Positions 1 to 7,769 of a DNA stretch of 53,841 bases are shown here, one piece after another. The translations under genes and the position numbers were made by a program. Source of the stretch: CAYVIB01 sp964451365 (GTDB lineage: Bacteria > Pseudomonadota > Gammaproteobacteria > Pseudomonadales > Cellvibrionaceae); NCBI GenBank assembly GCA_964451365.1, contig CAYVIB010000034.1, positions 1-53,841 on the forward strand. Direction: 5' to 3'. The first letter of the stretch is position 1. Each line of letters begins with the position of its first letter. The notes beneath the pieces are model-generated. The model had not been told where the DNA came from, did no database searches, and saw only the letters and a list, made by a program, of their open reading frames with translations.

Positions 1-2
1 CA

Positions 3-71
3 GAGATTCGTCGCGGTGCCATGAATGTGAGTGAGATGGTGTCCGGCCTGCTTGACGACAGCGACTCGTAA
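3..71 (+). CDS. C-terminal end of an unidentified protein (partial)
   Basis: An open frame enters from the left edge and ends at a TAA at 69-71. The visible tail is 22 residues, beginning EIRRGAMNVSEMV and ending in an acidic DDSDS. The start and most of the protein lie outside the window. I do not recognise the family. The frame choice rests on being open from the first base and on the protein-like composition; the ATG inside it could also start a spurious ORF. Confidence 0.35.
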   Translation, partial: EIRRGAMNVSEMVSGLLDDSDS

Positions 72-262
72 TATTCCTTCCTCCATGCATCGAGTGTGGG
101 ACGTTGATTTTTGTTCGCTCCGGTATATGTGCGAGACAAAAAGCAAAGGCAAGCTTAAGAGCGAGTTGCACTTTTTTCTGTCGATCAACTGCAATAATAA
201 ACCGCTCCGCCGGTGCCGATAGTAGCTCTGAGGGGCGCTATTGTTCCGTTATAAATAACGAG

Positions 263-967
263 TTAACCGTATCGGCTTAATCGCTTACGTCGTTTCAGCC
301 ACAGCAGGGCTGGGGCCAGTACGGAGGCGAACATAAGCATAGTGGAAGGCAACGGAATTGCCGTGATCTCCATTGAGGTAATTGAGCCGGTGAAATTGAC
401 GGGGGAGCTTACCAGCATAAACGATGCGTCAGTACCGTTCAGGGCGATCCGACCGGTCGGGATCTCGTCGCCACTGGCCAGGTTTCCTGTCGGATCGAAC
501 ACGCTCAGGGTCAAGTAGGGATCATCACCTCCGGTAAAGAAATTCATAAGGTCGGAAGTTTCGTTCCTGATAGTCGCCGAACAATTTATATATTCGTCGT
601 CGCATATTTGGAGACCGTTAGTTGAAATATGCCTCACGTTAGCTGGTACGTTGGGTAGAGTTACGAGGGTTTCTCCCCTGCTGAGATTCGCCAAGCTCCA
701 GAAGCCCCAGATTTTATCGGTATTGCCGGCGGGCCTTGCAGGATAGGCGCCGATGTGGGTGGCGGGTGCGGTGTCGCCCAGCGTAGCAAACAAGAGCGAA
801 CCCGCAACTTCGTCGCCGGGGTCAACTTTGTCGGATCCGAACGAGCTGACGCGTTCCACGACGCCGGTCCAATTCACCTCCAAAGTAATGGCATGGCTAG
901 CTAAAGGTAATGTACTTGCGAGTGTCAGGCATGTAAAAACGGAAACAACTTTTTGTAAGACTTTCAT
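263..967 (-). CDS. Secreted PEP-CTERM-like anchored protein
   Basis: This is a 234-residue exported protein of unknown function. The ATG at 967 is preferred over the upstream in-frame start because GAGGA sits about 8 nt before it and the signal peptide (MKVLQKVVSVFTCLTLAS...) then begins at residue 1. The C-terminus has the tripartite layout of PEP-CTERM proteins: a short IPLPST motif, a hydrophobic segment, and a basic KRRKR tail. In this family an exosortase cleaves near the motif and the protein is usually tied to exopolysaccharide export. The motif differs from the VPEIN motif of the two likely exosortase E substrates at 6.7-7.8 kb, so another exosortase elsewhere may process it. The mature part looks like a beta-rich domain with a cysteine pair (CDDEYINC) near the middle. 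Confidence 0.7.
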   Translation of the reverse strand: MKVLQKVVSVFTCLTLASTLPLASHAITLEVNWTGVVERVSSFGSDKVDPGDEVAGSLLFATLGDTAPATHIGAYPARPAGNTDKIWGFWSLANLSRGETLVTLPNVPANVRHISTNGLQICDDEYINCSATIRNETSDLMNFFTGGDDPYLTLSVFDPTGNLASGDEIPTGRIALNGTDASFMLVSSPVNFTGSITSMEITAIPLPSTMLMFASVLAPALLWLKRRKRLSRYG

Positions 968-1179
968 AGCAACAGTCCTCTTTTCGTGTTGTTGAATGTC
1001 ATTGAGGCGCACACCACTTTTTTATGTGCCGGTAACAAGAATAGAGCGAAATGAAGTGTGTGTAGCCGCTTTGCTGGTAGCGGCTATGCAAATGGAGTTC
1101 CGCCAGGTTTGAAAGTGAATGCTTGAGAAAGCAAGGTTATTGTATGCGAACCCGATTTGGCGCAATGCCGGCACATGTT
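968..1179. other. Intergenic stretch between PEP-CTERM gene and modE promoter
   Basis: About 210 bases separate the divergent genes. I see only the ribosome binding site of the leftward gene and the promoter region of modE, and no convincing small gene. Confidence 0.4.
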
Positions 1180-1198
1180 CCCGCGCTATAATGGCGGG
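1180..1198 (+). promoter_or_regulatory. Probable modE promoter -10 inside a palindrome
   Basis: A perfect TATAAT lies at 1187-1192, about 30 bases before the modE start. It sits between inverted arms CCCGC (1180-1184) and GCGGG (1194-1198). No good -35 is evident at 17 bases. The palindrome over the -10 could be an operator, but this is inference. Confidence 0.45.
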
Positions 1199-1221
1199 CT
1201 TACCTCCGGCCATGAGGAATT

Positions 1222-2028
1222 ATGCGTAACAAGAAGCCTTCTAAACTTCATAGTGATATATACCTGCTTGGAGACCGACAGCAGATGTTTGCCACCTCCC
1301 AGGTGGATCTGTTGGAAGCAATAGAGCAGTGCGGGTCTATTTCCAGCGCGGCGAAGCAGGTGGGAATAAGTTATAAAACGGCCTGGGATCGCATCGATGC
1401 CATCAACAATATGTCTCCACAACCGCTGGTGAGTCGTTCCGTCGGTGGCGTGCAGGGAGGCGGAACGTCGTTAACTGAATACGGCAGAAAAATTATCGCC
1501 GGGTTTCGCGCACTTCAGGAAGCGCATAATGAATACCTGCAACACCTCGGCAATAAACTTCAGTCACTTGGTGATGTGGCGAATTTTATGAAGACGGAAA
1601 ATATCCGGACCAGCGCGCGCAATCAGTTTCGCGGTAAAGTTAAAAAAATTATTCCCGGCGCGGTCAACTCGGAAGTGATTGTCGATATTAACAGTTCCCA
1701 AACGCTGGTGGCGATTATTACGAGTGACAGTGTCAGTAATCTTGGATTAAAGAAGGGCTCAAATGTTGTGGCGCTTGTGAAGGCATCGTGGGTTTTACTT
1801 GCCAGGGACACCGCTATTGCCACCAGCGCGAGAAATAAATTGTTGGGCACAGTCTCCCGCATCGAAGAAGGCGCGGTGAATTGCGATGTGACGATTGATT
1901 TGGGCGAGGGCAAGTCCATCAGCGCGGTTATCACCAGGGACAGTTTAAAAACGCTCGATTTAAAAACGGGCGAAGCTGCTTGTGCTTTGTTTAAAGCATC
2001 CAGTGTTATTTTGATGAATGGATCGTAG
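1222..2028 (+). CDS. modE: Molybdenum-dependent transcriptional regulator ModE
   Basis: ModE senses molybdate and represses the high-affinity molybdate transporter. This 268-residue protein has the full family architecture. Residues 1 to about 110 form a LysR-like winged helix (LLEAIEQCGSISSAAKQVGISYKTAWDRI, shown in parts as SISSAAKQVGISYKTAW). Two tandem Mop/TOBE molybdate-binding modules follow, at about 130-195 and 200-265, each with an SARN(Q/K)..G.V..I..GAVN pattern. The length matches the E. coli protein. GAGGAATT precedes the ATG. It converges on modC with only 22 bases between the stop codons. A perfect ModE-type palindrome upstream of modA is the expected target. Confidence 0.95.
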   Translation: MRNKKPSKLHSDIYLLGDRQQMFATSQVDLLEAIEQCGSISSAAKQVGISYKTAWDRIDAINNMSPQPLVSRSVGGVQGGGTSLTEYGRKIIAGFRALQEAHNEYLQHLGNKLQSLGDVANFMKTENIRTSARNQFRGKVKKIIPGAVNSEVIVDINSSQTLVAIITSDSVSNLGLKKGSNVVALVKASWVLLARDTAIATSARNKLLGTVSRIEEGAVNCDVTIDLGEGKSISAVITRDSLKTLDLKTGEAACALFKASSVILMNGS

Positions 2029-2050
2029 AATCGTTTGCCTGCCTTACGGA

Positions 2051-3142
2051 CTAACGAACAATTGCGACGGATTTAATTTGTGCCCAGACTTGGCGCCCGG
2101 GCGCGAGCCGTAGATTTTCCACCGACTTTTTTGTGACCCGGGCGATAATGGTGGAGCCGTTTACTTTTATCCGGACCAGCGCCATGGCTTCGTCGGCATC
2201 GGGCGAAATATCCAGAACCTCGCCCTGCAGCCGGTTGAGAATGCTGCTGTTATGCGATTCTAGCGCCAGGCTGACGTCCCGTGCCAGAATCCTTACCCGA
2301 ATCGTGTGACCGGTTTTATCGCCGTTGTCCCGCAACCACAGTTCCCCGCCGGGAAAAACCGCGCGCACCAGATGCCAACGGGCATCCCGCTCAATCACAT
2401 TGGCTTCAATCACCACCCCGAAATCCTCGCCCAGCGGAATGGGCAGGTCGATCCGAGACAATACCTCTTTCAAAGGCCCACTGGCTGCGACCCCGCCACG
2501 GTCGAGCACTACGAGAAAATCCGCCAGGCGCGCGATTTCGTCGGCGGAGTGGCTGACGTACAACACGGGAATTTCGAGTTCCGCGTGCAGGCGTTCCAGG
2601 TAAGGGAGGATTTCCTGTTTGTGCGTAAGGTCGAGCGAGGCCAGCGGTTCATCCATAAGCAATAGCCGGGGCCGGATAAGCATGGCGCGGGCAATCGCGA
2701 CACGTTGCCTTTCGCCGCCGGAAAGTTGCGCCGGGTAATGCTTGAGCAGATTCCCAATGTCCATTAGCGAGACGGCGGTATCGTATTCGCCAACCGAACT
2801 TGCAGGGTTCGAACGACGGATTGCATAGTCCAGGTTTTGCCCGGCCGTTAAATGGGGGAACAGGCTGGTTTCCTGGAATACGTAACCCAAAGGACGCCGA
2901 TGAGTGGGAAGGCAGGTGTGCGCGTCCTGCCAGACTTGCCCCTGAACGTTCAATTCCCCATCGGATGTATGCTGCAAACCGGCGATACAGCGCAGCAGCG
3001 TGGTTTTGCCCGAGCCGGAGCGGCCGAACAGGCCGGTGATCCCCCGGCCGGGAAGTGCCAGATCCACATGCAGGGTGAACCCGTTTCCGGCGGGCGGGCC
3101 GTAGCGCAGCTTAAAGCGGGCTTTGATACTGGTGTCAATCAC
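2051..3142 (-). CDS. modC: Molybdate ABC transporter ATP-binding protein ModC
   Basis: This is the ATPase that energises molybdate import through ModB. The 363-residue protein has Walker A GRSGSGKTT near residue 40, the signature LSGGERQRVAIARA near 140, Walker B LLLMDEP near 160 and the switch histidine in SHSADE near 197. A C-terminal TOBE/Mop molybdate-binding module spans about 295-360. That extra module is typical of ModC and absent from many other importers. It is the last gene of modABC and its start lies 6 bases after the modB stop, so the pair is translationally close. Confidence 0.95.
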   Translation of the reverse strand: MIDTSIKARFKLRYGPPAGNGFTLHVDLALPGRGITGLFGRSGSGKTTLLRCIAGLQHTSDGELNVQGQVWQDAHTCLPTHRRPLGYVFQETSLFPHLTAGQNLDYAIRRSNPASSVGEYDTAVSLMDIGNLLKHYPAQLSGGERQRVAIARAMLIRPRLLLMDEPLASLDLTHKQEILPYLERLHAELEIPVLYVSHSADEIARLADFLVVLDRGGVAASGPLKEVLSRIDLPIPLGEDFGVVIEANVIERDARWHLVRAVFPGGELWLRDNGDKTGHTIRVRILARDVSLALESHNSSILNRLQGEVLDISPDADEAMALVRIKVNGSTIIARVTKKSVENLRLAPGRQVWAQIKSVAIVR

Positions 3143-3148
3143 GCTTTA

Positions 3149-3844
3149 CTACACCCCGTAATACATGCCCGCACGGGCTCGCTTGTGCCGGAACAGGTAC
3201 AGGGCGATCAGTACCAGGAAGGAGAACAGCACCATGCCCGCCGCAAGCCAGTGCGCGCGTCCATACTCCAGCGCTTCCACGTGATCGTAAATCTGTACCG
3301 ACACCACCCGGGTTTCACCGGGAATATTGCCGCCGATCATCAACACCACGCCGAATTCTCCCACGGTGTGGGCAAAACCCATCACCGCGGCGGTAAGAAA
3401 ACCCGGTCGCGCCAGCGGCAGCACAACGGTAAAAAAACGGTCCCAGGGACCGGCCCGCAATGTGGCAGCCACTTCCAGCGGACGCTCGCCAATGGCTTCC
3501 ATGGCATTCTGGATTGGCTGGACGACGAAGGGCATGGAATAGAACACCGAAGCCACCACAAGGCCCCGGAAGGTAAATGGCAGCGTGCCCAGGCCAAGCC
3601 ATTGGGTGAGCTGGCCAACGGGCCCCTCCGGCCCCATGGCCAGCAGCAGGTAAAATCCCAGTACCGTGGGAGGCAGCACCAGTGGCAGGGCGATAACAGC
3701 ACTAACCGGGCCTTTCCACCAGGACCGGGTGCGCGCGAGCCACCAGGCGAGGGGGGTGCCGATTAACAGCAAAACCAGCGTTACCACAGTCGCCAGGCGT
3801 ACGGTCAGCCAGACGGTAGCCAGGTCAGCGGTGGAGATTTCCAT
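3149..3844 (-). CDS. modB: Molybdate ABC transporter permease ModB
   Basis: ModB forms the inner-membrane channel of the molybdate importer. The protein has 231 residues, as usual for ModB, with several hydrophobic helices. It carries the EAA-type cytoplasmic loop (LEVAATLRAGPWDRFFTVVLP in parts: EVAATLRAGPWDRFF) that docks on ModC. It also has the family phrases LPLVLPPTVLGFYLL and GFAHTVGEFGVVLMIGGNIPG in its second half. It lies 15 bases after modA and 6 before modC in a compact operon. Confidence 0.95.
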   Translation of the reverse strand: MEISTADLATVWLTVRLATVVTLVLLLIGTPLAWWLARTRSWWKGPVSAVIALPLVLPPTVLGFYLLLAMGPEGPVGQLTQWLGLGTLPFTFRGLVVASVFYSMPFVVQPIQNAMEAIGERPLEVAATLRAGPWDRFFTVVLPLARPGFLTAAVMGFAHTVGEFGVVLMIGGNIPGETRVVSVQIYDHVEALEYGRAHWLAAGMVLFSFLVLIALYLFRHKRARAGMYYGV

Positions 3845-3859
3845 GGCAGGTTCCCATTG

Positions 3860-4630
3860 TTATTTTTTGCTGTTGCCTTCCGTCCGGTAGCCGAACGACT
3901 CGATAATGGCCCGTGACTTCGGTTTGCGCACAAACTGCAGAAATTCACGCGCGGCCGCGTTTTGTTTACCCGCTTCCAGCAGTACGGCATCCTGCCGGAT
4001 CGGTTGATATAAATGCTCCGGAATGATCCAGGCCTTGCCCCGGCTTATCCGCCCGTTTTCCATGACCTGGGACAAAGCTACGAATCCCAGTTCCGCGTTG
4101 CCCGTGCCGATAAACTGGTAGGTCTGGGCGATGTTTTCTCCCCGGACCCATTTGAATTCCGTGGCTTGGAGAAGGCCGAGGTTCTCCAGTACTTCAACTG
4201 CAGCGACGCCGTAAGGTGCCAGTCGGGGGTTGGCGAGGGCAAGCTTGTTGAAGTTATCCCCGTGTTTCAGTACCTCCTCACCGACCTCTTTTTGCGGGTC
4301 TGCCGACCATAGAACCAGTGAGCCCACCGCATAGCTAAAACGGCTGCCCGGCACCGCCAGTCCATCCTTTTCCAGCGCGATGGGTTTGGCCTGGTCGGCG
4401 GAGAAAAACAGATCGAAAGGGGCTTTATTTTTGATTTGCGCATAAATTTTCCCGGATGAGCCGAAAACCAGCCTCACCCTGTGTTCTGTCTCTTTTTCGA
4501 ATTGACTGGCAAGCGCTTTCGCCACGGTGGTGAAGTTGGAAGCGACGGCCACGGTAACTTCCTCCGCCGGCGAAAACGCGGAAACCGTGTATAAAAGAAT
4601 AAATCCAATAAGCGAAGCGGGGGATTTCAT
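3860..4630 (-). CDS. modA: Molybdate-binding periplasmic protein ModA
   Basis: This protein binds molybdate (and usually tungstate) in the periplasm and delivers it to ModBC. It has 256 residues with an N-terminal signal peptide (MKSPASLIGFILLYTVSAFS). The mature start EVTVAVASNFTTVAKAL matches the ModA family, as do FGSSGKIYAQIKNKAPFDLFFSADQ (read as FGSSGKIYAQI plus PFDLFFSADQ) and the later ANPRLAPYGVAAVEVL. It is the first gene of modABC, 22 bases from a perfect ModE-type palindrome. Confidence 0.95.
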   Translation of the reverse strand: MKSPASLIGFILLYTVSAFSPAEEVTVAVASNFTTVAKALASQFEKETEHRVRLVFGSSGKIYAQIKNKAPFDLFFSADQAKPIALEKDGLAVPGSRFSYAVGSLVLWSADPQKEVGEEVLKHGDNFNKLALANPRLAPYGVAAVEVLENLGLLQATEFKWVRGENIAQTYQFIGTGNAELGFVALSQVMENGRISRGKAWIIPEHLYQPIRQDAVLLEAGKQNAAAREFLQFVRKPKSRAIIESFGYRTEGNSKK

Positions 4631-4652
4631 GGTGCCGGGATTTGCAGAATTT

Positions 4653-4676
4653 CGTTATATATTGAATTATATAACG
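4653..4676. promoter_or_regulatory. ModE operator upstream of modA
   Basis: Perfect inverted arms CGTTATATA (4653-4661) and TATATAACG (4668-4676) are separated by TTGAAT. This is the known ModE recognition architecture and lies 22 bases upstream of the modA start. Molybdate-bound ModE is expected to repress modABC here. Confidence 0.9.
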
Positions 4677-4716
4677 CCCATTTTCAAGAAAGAGATGATC
4701 AAGAAAGATGGCGTGG

Positions 4717-4738
4717 GGGCGAACCCATGTGTTCGCCC
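4717..4738. repeat. Intergenic palindromic repeat (GGGCGAAC...GTTCGCCC)
   Basis: Perfect 8-base arms GGGCGAAC and GTTCGCCC enclose CCATGT. More GC-rich sequence (gcgggcacccgggcgcgcccc in outline) follows to about 4761. Similar short palindromes occur as dispersed intergenic repeats in many proteobacteria. There is no T-run, so it is not an obvious intrinsic terminator. Confidence 0.5.
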
Positions 4739-4827
4739 AGGCGGGCACCCGGGCGCGCCCCGACCGGCTTCGTTGGTGCGGCGTATAAAAGAATTTTCGC
4801 TTAATCAAGCGGCATTCGGGCCCGACC

Positions 4828-6558
4828 CTACAACACCGACCAGTGTCCCGAATAAACAGCGTAGAAAAAGAGCAGCATATTGGTAATGCCGTGAGCGACG
4901 ATGGCATCCATAATATGCTGGCTACGGTAGCGGACCAGGGCGTAAATCATTCCCGCCAGCGTTCCTGCCAGCCATGCGTTGTGAAGGATGCCAAACACCA
5001 GGGAGGTACCCGCGAAGGCGATAAGTGAAAACGGAATATTGCCCCGGGTAACCACTTCCCGCGAAGCCAACCGGCACAGGAAGTAGGCGCGAAAGCCCAG
5101 CTCCTCGGCGATGGGTACCGTGATAACCGAACCGATAAAACGAAAAATCAACCAGGTAACCACCAGCACCGTTCCGGATTCGGTGAAGACGGAGAAAAAC
5201 AGGTAATCCGTTTCCTCGTTAACACCCACCAGCCACAGCCAGATAATGGCCACCGCCACGCCGGCAACAACGGATAGATAACTTATTTTGAGTGGCAGCA
5301 GGTCGAGATAGCGCAGGCAGTAAATAATGGTCGCGCCGGTCACGATGACCCGAAGGGGGTAAAGCCAGTCGAACTCACCGGATAGCGCCTGGGTGACAAA
5401 CGTCATAAAAAGCAGGGCGATCAACGGCAGCAATGTCGCCATCGGCAGATTAATGGATGATGCTTTGTTTGCCATGGTTTTGTTGGTAAAAAAACGGCTG
5501 CTGTGTGCCATCCACATCACCAGCACCGAAGTGATGATAAAAGTGATCCAACCCGCCTGGGTATGGAACCCCCAAACCGCCACTTCCTTTGACCAATAGT
5601 TGCCGATCATAATCAGCGAGATAATACGCACCACGTTAAACAGCCAGATAATAACTGCTCCAATCGGGAAGAGCAGAAAGGCAACCGGGAATTTAAAATC
5701 CTTGCGAAAACTGAAAAGGTAAACGGCGGTAAAAGCGGTGATCAAGCCGATTCCTTCGTAACCCGAGCAGGCGGGTTCGATATCAACGACGAAGTTGCCC
5801 AGCCCGATATGCTTCTCCGCCATATCCAGGTAGATGTCGTTGTGAAAGAAGTCGAGAATATTGGCAACCAGAACGAAAGTGATTTCGCTCATCGCCGTCC
5901 ACAAGTGTTGCGTGATTTGGCTGAACCACCAGACGCCGGTCGCCAGGACCACGGCAAAAATAATTTTCCATTTTTCATTCGCCAGTAGCGTTTGCCAGAA
6001 CCGGAAATGGGCGAGCGCCAAGAGGGTGAAACAGGCTGTCGCCACGCCCAGCGCCAACCACAAAGCCTGGGCCAGCAACGGGTTGGCATTTTCGGACGAT
6101 GTAGTCAGCGCAACCGGAGCAGTAAAATAGAATGCCAAAAAGAACCCGATCTGTAGCGGCAGATTAAAGGCAATAGAAGGTTTATAAGTGGCCAGGTAAC
6201 GCTCGACATAAAGTTTCGCCCGCGAAAACGTCAGCACCAGGAAAATAACAATCGACAAAGTAGCGGTGCGCGATATCGCTTTCCCGTTTTGGAACAGGAA
6301 ATCGGTAAACGGCGTGTTTTGATTGGCCTTTACCAGGCTAAAAACGTGGGAGCCAATCTGGAACTTTTCAACCACCAGAATGCTGATGACGGTCAACAGG
6401 TAGAGCCCGATCAGCAGGTGGGTGCGTCGGATTGAATCCAGCCGGTATTCCGGCATCAGTCCGCGCAGATATTCAGAAATAAAAAAAGACCTTTCGGATA
6501 ATTTTCCATAGTGCTCGGATTTGCTTTTCATTGCCCTGCGTTGTCCTGAGGTTGGCAT
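4828..6558 (-). CDS. xrtE: Exosortase E fused to a CPBP-family protease (VPEID-CTERM system)
   Basis: This is a 576-residue polytopic inner-membrane protein. The exosortase half has the transpeptidase-like motifs in order: the catalytic Cys in EPACSGYEGIGLI near residue 263, the Arg in FNVVRIISLIMIGNYW, and the His in VWGFHTQAGWITF. The C-terminal half is a CPBP (CAAX-type, Abi) intramembrane protease with EELGFRAYF near 485, FGILHNAW near 525 and AHGITNMLLF at the end. This fusion defines the exosortase E/protease family, whose substrates carry a VPEID-CTERM signal. Two such substrates are encoded just upstream on the same strand, beyond a terminator. The start is uncertain: an in-frame ATG at 6531 is also possible and neither has a strong ribosome binding site. 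Confidence 0.9.
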   Translation of the reverse strand: MPTSGQRRAMKSKSEHYGKLSERSFFISEYLRGLMPEYRLDSIRRTHLLIGLYLLTVISILVVEKFQIGSHVFSLVKANQNTPFTDFLFQNGKAISRTATLSIVIFLVLTFSRAKLYVERYLATYKPSIAFNLPLQIGFFLAFYFTAPVALTTSSENANPLLAQALWLALGVATACFTLLALAHFRFWQTLLANEKWKIIFAVVLATGVWWFSQITQHLWTAMSEITFVLVANILDFFHNDIYLDMAEKHIGLGNFVVDIEPACSGYEGIGLITAFTAVYLFSFRKDFKFPVAFLLFPIGAVIIWLFNVVRIISLIMIGNYWSKEVAVWGFHTQAGWITFIITSVLVMWMAHSSRFFTNKTMANKASSINLPMATLLPLIALLFMTFVTQALSGEFDWLYPLRVIVTGATIIYCLRYLDLLPLKISYLSVVAGVAVAIIWLWLVGVNEETDYLFFSVFTESGTVLVVTWLIFRFIGSVITVPIAEELGFRAYFLCRLASREVVTRGNIPFSLIAFAGTSLVFGILHNAWLAGTLAGMIYALVRYRSQHIMDAIVAHGITNMLLFFYAVYSGHWSVL

Positions 6559-6620
6559 CAATGGAAAGAATACAAAATTTTACAAATTGCCCGTTGTTGT
6601 AGAAGTTGAACCGGCAAATA

Positions 6621-6646
6621 AAAAGGGTCTGAAAAGACCCTTTTTT
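6621..6646 (-). terminator. Intrinsic terminator after the first VPEID-CTERM gene
   Basis: A hairpin with arms AAAAGGGTCT and AGACCCTTTT has a very short loop and is flanked by A and T runs, so it could act in both directions. It lies 15 bases past the stop of the 6661-7083 gene and upstream of xrtE, which suggests xrtE is transcribed separately. Confidence 0.75.
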
Positions 6647-6660
6647 ATCGTTGGGAAAGC

Positions 6661-7083
6661 TTACGCTTTCATACCACGACGACGTCGTTCCCGCATAACC
6701 GCGAGCAATCCGCTGAGCAATACCAGCGCCATGGAAGTGCCGCCCGCATTGATCTCCGGAATTACTGTTGGGTTACCGTTGTCTCCGTCCGTATCTCCTT
6801 TGTCCTTGTCCTTGCCATAGTCCTTATCCACATCCACATCCGTATCTACGTCTACATCCGTGTCGACATCATCCTTGTCGTGCCCGCCTTTATAGCCATC
6901 CTTTTGATCCCGGCTTTTAACGTAGCTGAACTTCATTGCCTTGCATTTGTGTCCGCCGCAAAGAAAGGTCGGGCTTTTACTATCTGAATAAAAACCGTAA
7001 CCCCCCTTGCCATCCTTGGCCGAGGCCAGAGATGGAGCAAGACACAAACTTAAGGCTAACACCATTAACGACAAAACTTTCAT
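6661..7083 (-). CDS. VPEID-CTERM protein, Asp-rich; likely exosortase E substrate
   Basis: This is a 140-residue exported protein. A signal peptide (about residues 1-22, ending SLASA) is followed by a segment with FLCGGHKCKAMKF, a C-x4-C pair. A strongly acidic low-complexity tract of DVD/TDVD repeats and DKDKGDTDGD then fills about residues 70-105. The C-terminus has the sorting signal: IPEINAGG, a hydrophobic helix (MALVLLSGLLAV), and the basic tail RERRRRG. The motif is a variant of VPEID, the signature associated with exosortase E/protease fusions, and that enzyme is the next gene. The acidic tract might bind Ca2+ or other cations, but no EF-hand or dockerin pattern is clear. It is a paralogue of the gene at 7392-7769. 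Confidence 0.85.
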   Translation of the reverse strand: MKVLSLMVLALSLCLAPSLASAKDGKGGYGFYSDSKSPTFLCGGHKCKAMKFSYVKSRDQKDGYKGGHDKDDVDTDVDVDTDVDVDKDYGKDKDKGDTDGDNGNPTVIPEINAGGTSMALVLLSGLLAVMRERRRRGMKA

Positions 7084-7356
7084 AGCTCTACTCCTTTGAT
7101 TGCTAGAAACAACTCATGGCATTGTCACACCGAAAGCACTACATCCTGCCTCCAGCGACCACTCTCCAAGGAGGCAGTCCTGACTACCACGCCGGACATA
7201 ATGCAAGCGCGAGGCCAAATTGTTTCTTCAAATAAAACAGGAACTTAGAGCAGGCATCCCACCGCGGATGTAAATAATATCTCTACCGATAATAATTATT
7301 ACAACATTGGTTGTTTTGTAATGGGTAGAAGATGAAGTTCAGCTTTTCTCAGGTGG
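7084..7356. other. Intergenic region between the two VPEID-CTERM genes
   Basis: About 270 bases lie upstream of the Asp-rich protein gene. There is an AT-rich near-palindrome, GATAATAATTATTAC, at 7288-7302. It resembles a weak Fur-type box (about 12 of 19 consensus positions) but lies some 200 bases from the start codon, so its role is unclear. No small gene is convincing. Confidence 0.35.
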
Positions 7357-7383
7357 AAAAAGGGAGCCTTTCGGCCCCTTTTA
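7357..7383 (-). terminator. Intrinsic terminator after the second VPEID-CTERM gene
   Basis: On the minus strand, AAAAGGGGCC, a GAAA tetraloop and GGCTCCCTTTTT form a GC stem followed by a T run, 9 bases past the stop codon of the 7392-7769 gene. This suggests the two VPEID-CTERM genes are separate transcripts. Confidence 0.75.
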
Positions 7384-7391
7384 TTAATTTG

Positions 7392-7769
7392 TCAGGCAAC
7401 CAGCTTCATCCGCCTTTCGCGCAAAACCAGAATCAATATTCCCGCTAACACAAAAGCCATGGCTGCTCCACCTGCATTAATTTCAGGTACCGCTTCCACT
7501 GTGCCGGGTTTGTCTTTTTTAGGTTTATCCCAGGGATGTTTTTTGTCTTTTTTATGCTTGTTGTGGTGCTTGGATTTCCAGCTTTTTTTGCCCTTTGCAT
7601 AGTCAACCTTAAATTTTGCGTGGGCATCCCGGCAATTCTTCCTGTCGCAGACCAGATGCGTTTTTTTGGCCGGGAAAAGACCAGGCTCATTTTTTTTATC
7701 CTTCGCCTGAGCAACGGCGGAAGACAAGGCCAAACTTATTGCTAACACTAACAAAGGGATTTTTTTCAT
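7392..7769 (-). CDS. VPEID-CTERM protein, Lys/His-rich; likely exosortase E substrate
   Basis: This is a 125-residue exported protein with a signal peptide ending near AQA. A HLVCDRKNCRDAHAKF segment aligns with the C-x4-C segment of the neighbour. It is followed by a very basic tract (KSWKSKHHNKHKKDKKHPW and on). The C-terminus has the sorting signal VPEINAGG, a hydrophobic helix and RERRMK. The layout is the same as the Asp-rich paralogue, but the central tract has the opposite charge. The two may interact electrostatically with each other or with an anionic exopolymer; that is inference. The His-rich part could also bind metal. Confidence 0.85.
   Translation of the reverse strand: MKKIPLLVLAISLALSSAVAQAKDKKNEPGLFPAKKTHLVCDRKNCRDAHAKFKVDYAKGKKSWKSKHHNKHKKDKKHPWDKPKKDKPGTVEAVPEINAGGAAMAFVLAGILILVLRERRMKLVA

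Noticed and set aside
2852..3766. A 304-codon open frame antisense to modB/modC
   Set aside because: It covers two clear mod genes on the opposite strand and its translation is basic low-complexity sequence typical of shadow frames.
7288..7302. An AT-rich palindrome considered as a Fur box
   Set aside because: It fits the consensus weakly and lies about 200 bases from any start codon, so I list it only as part of the intergenic description.
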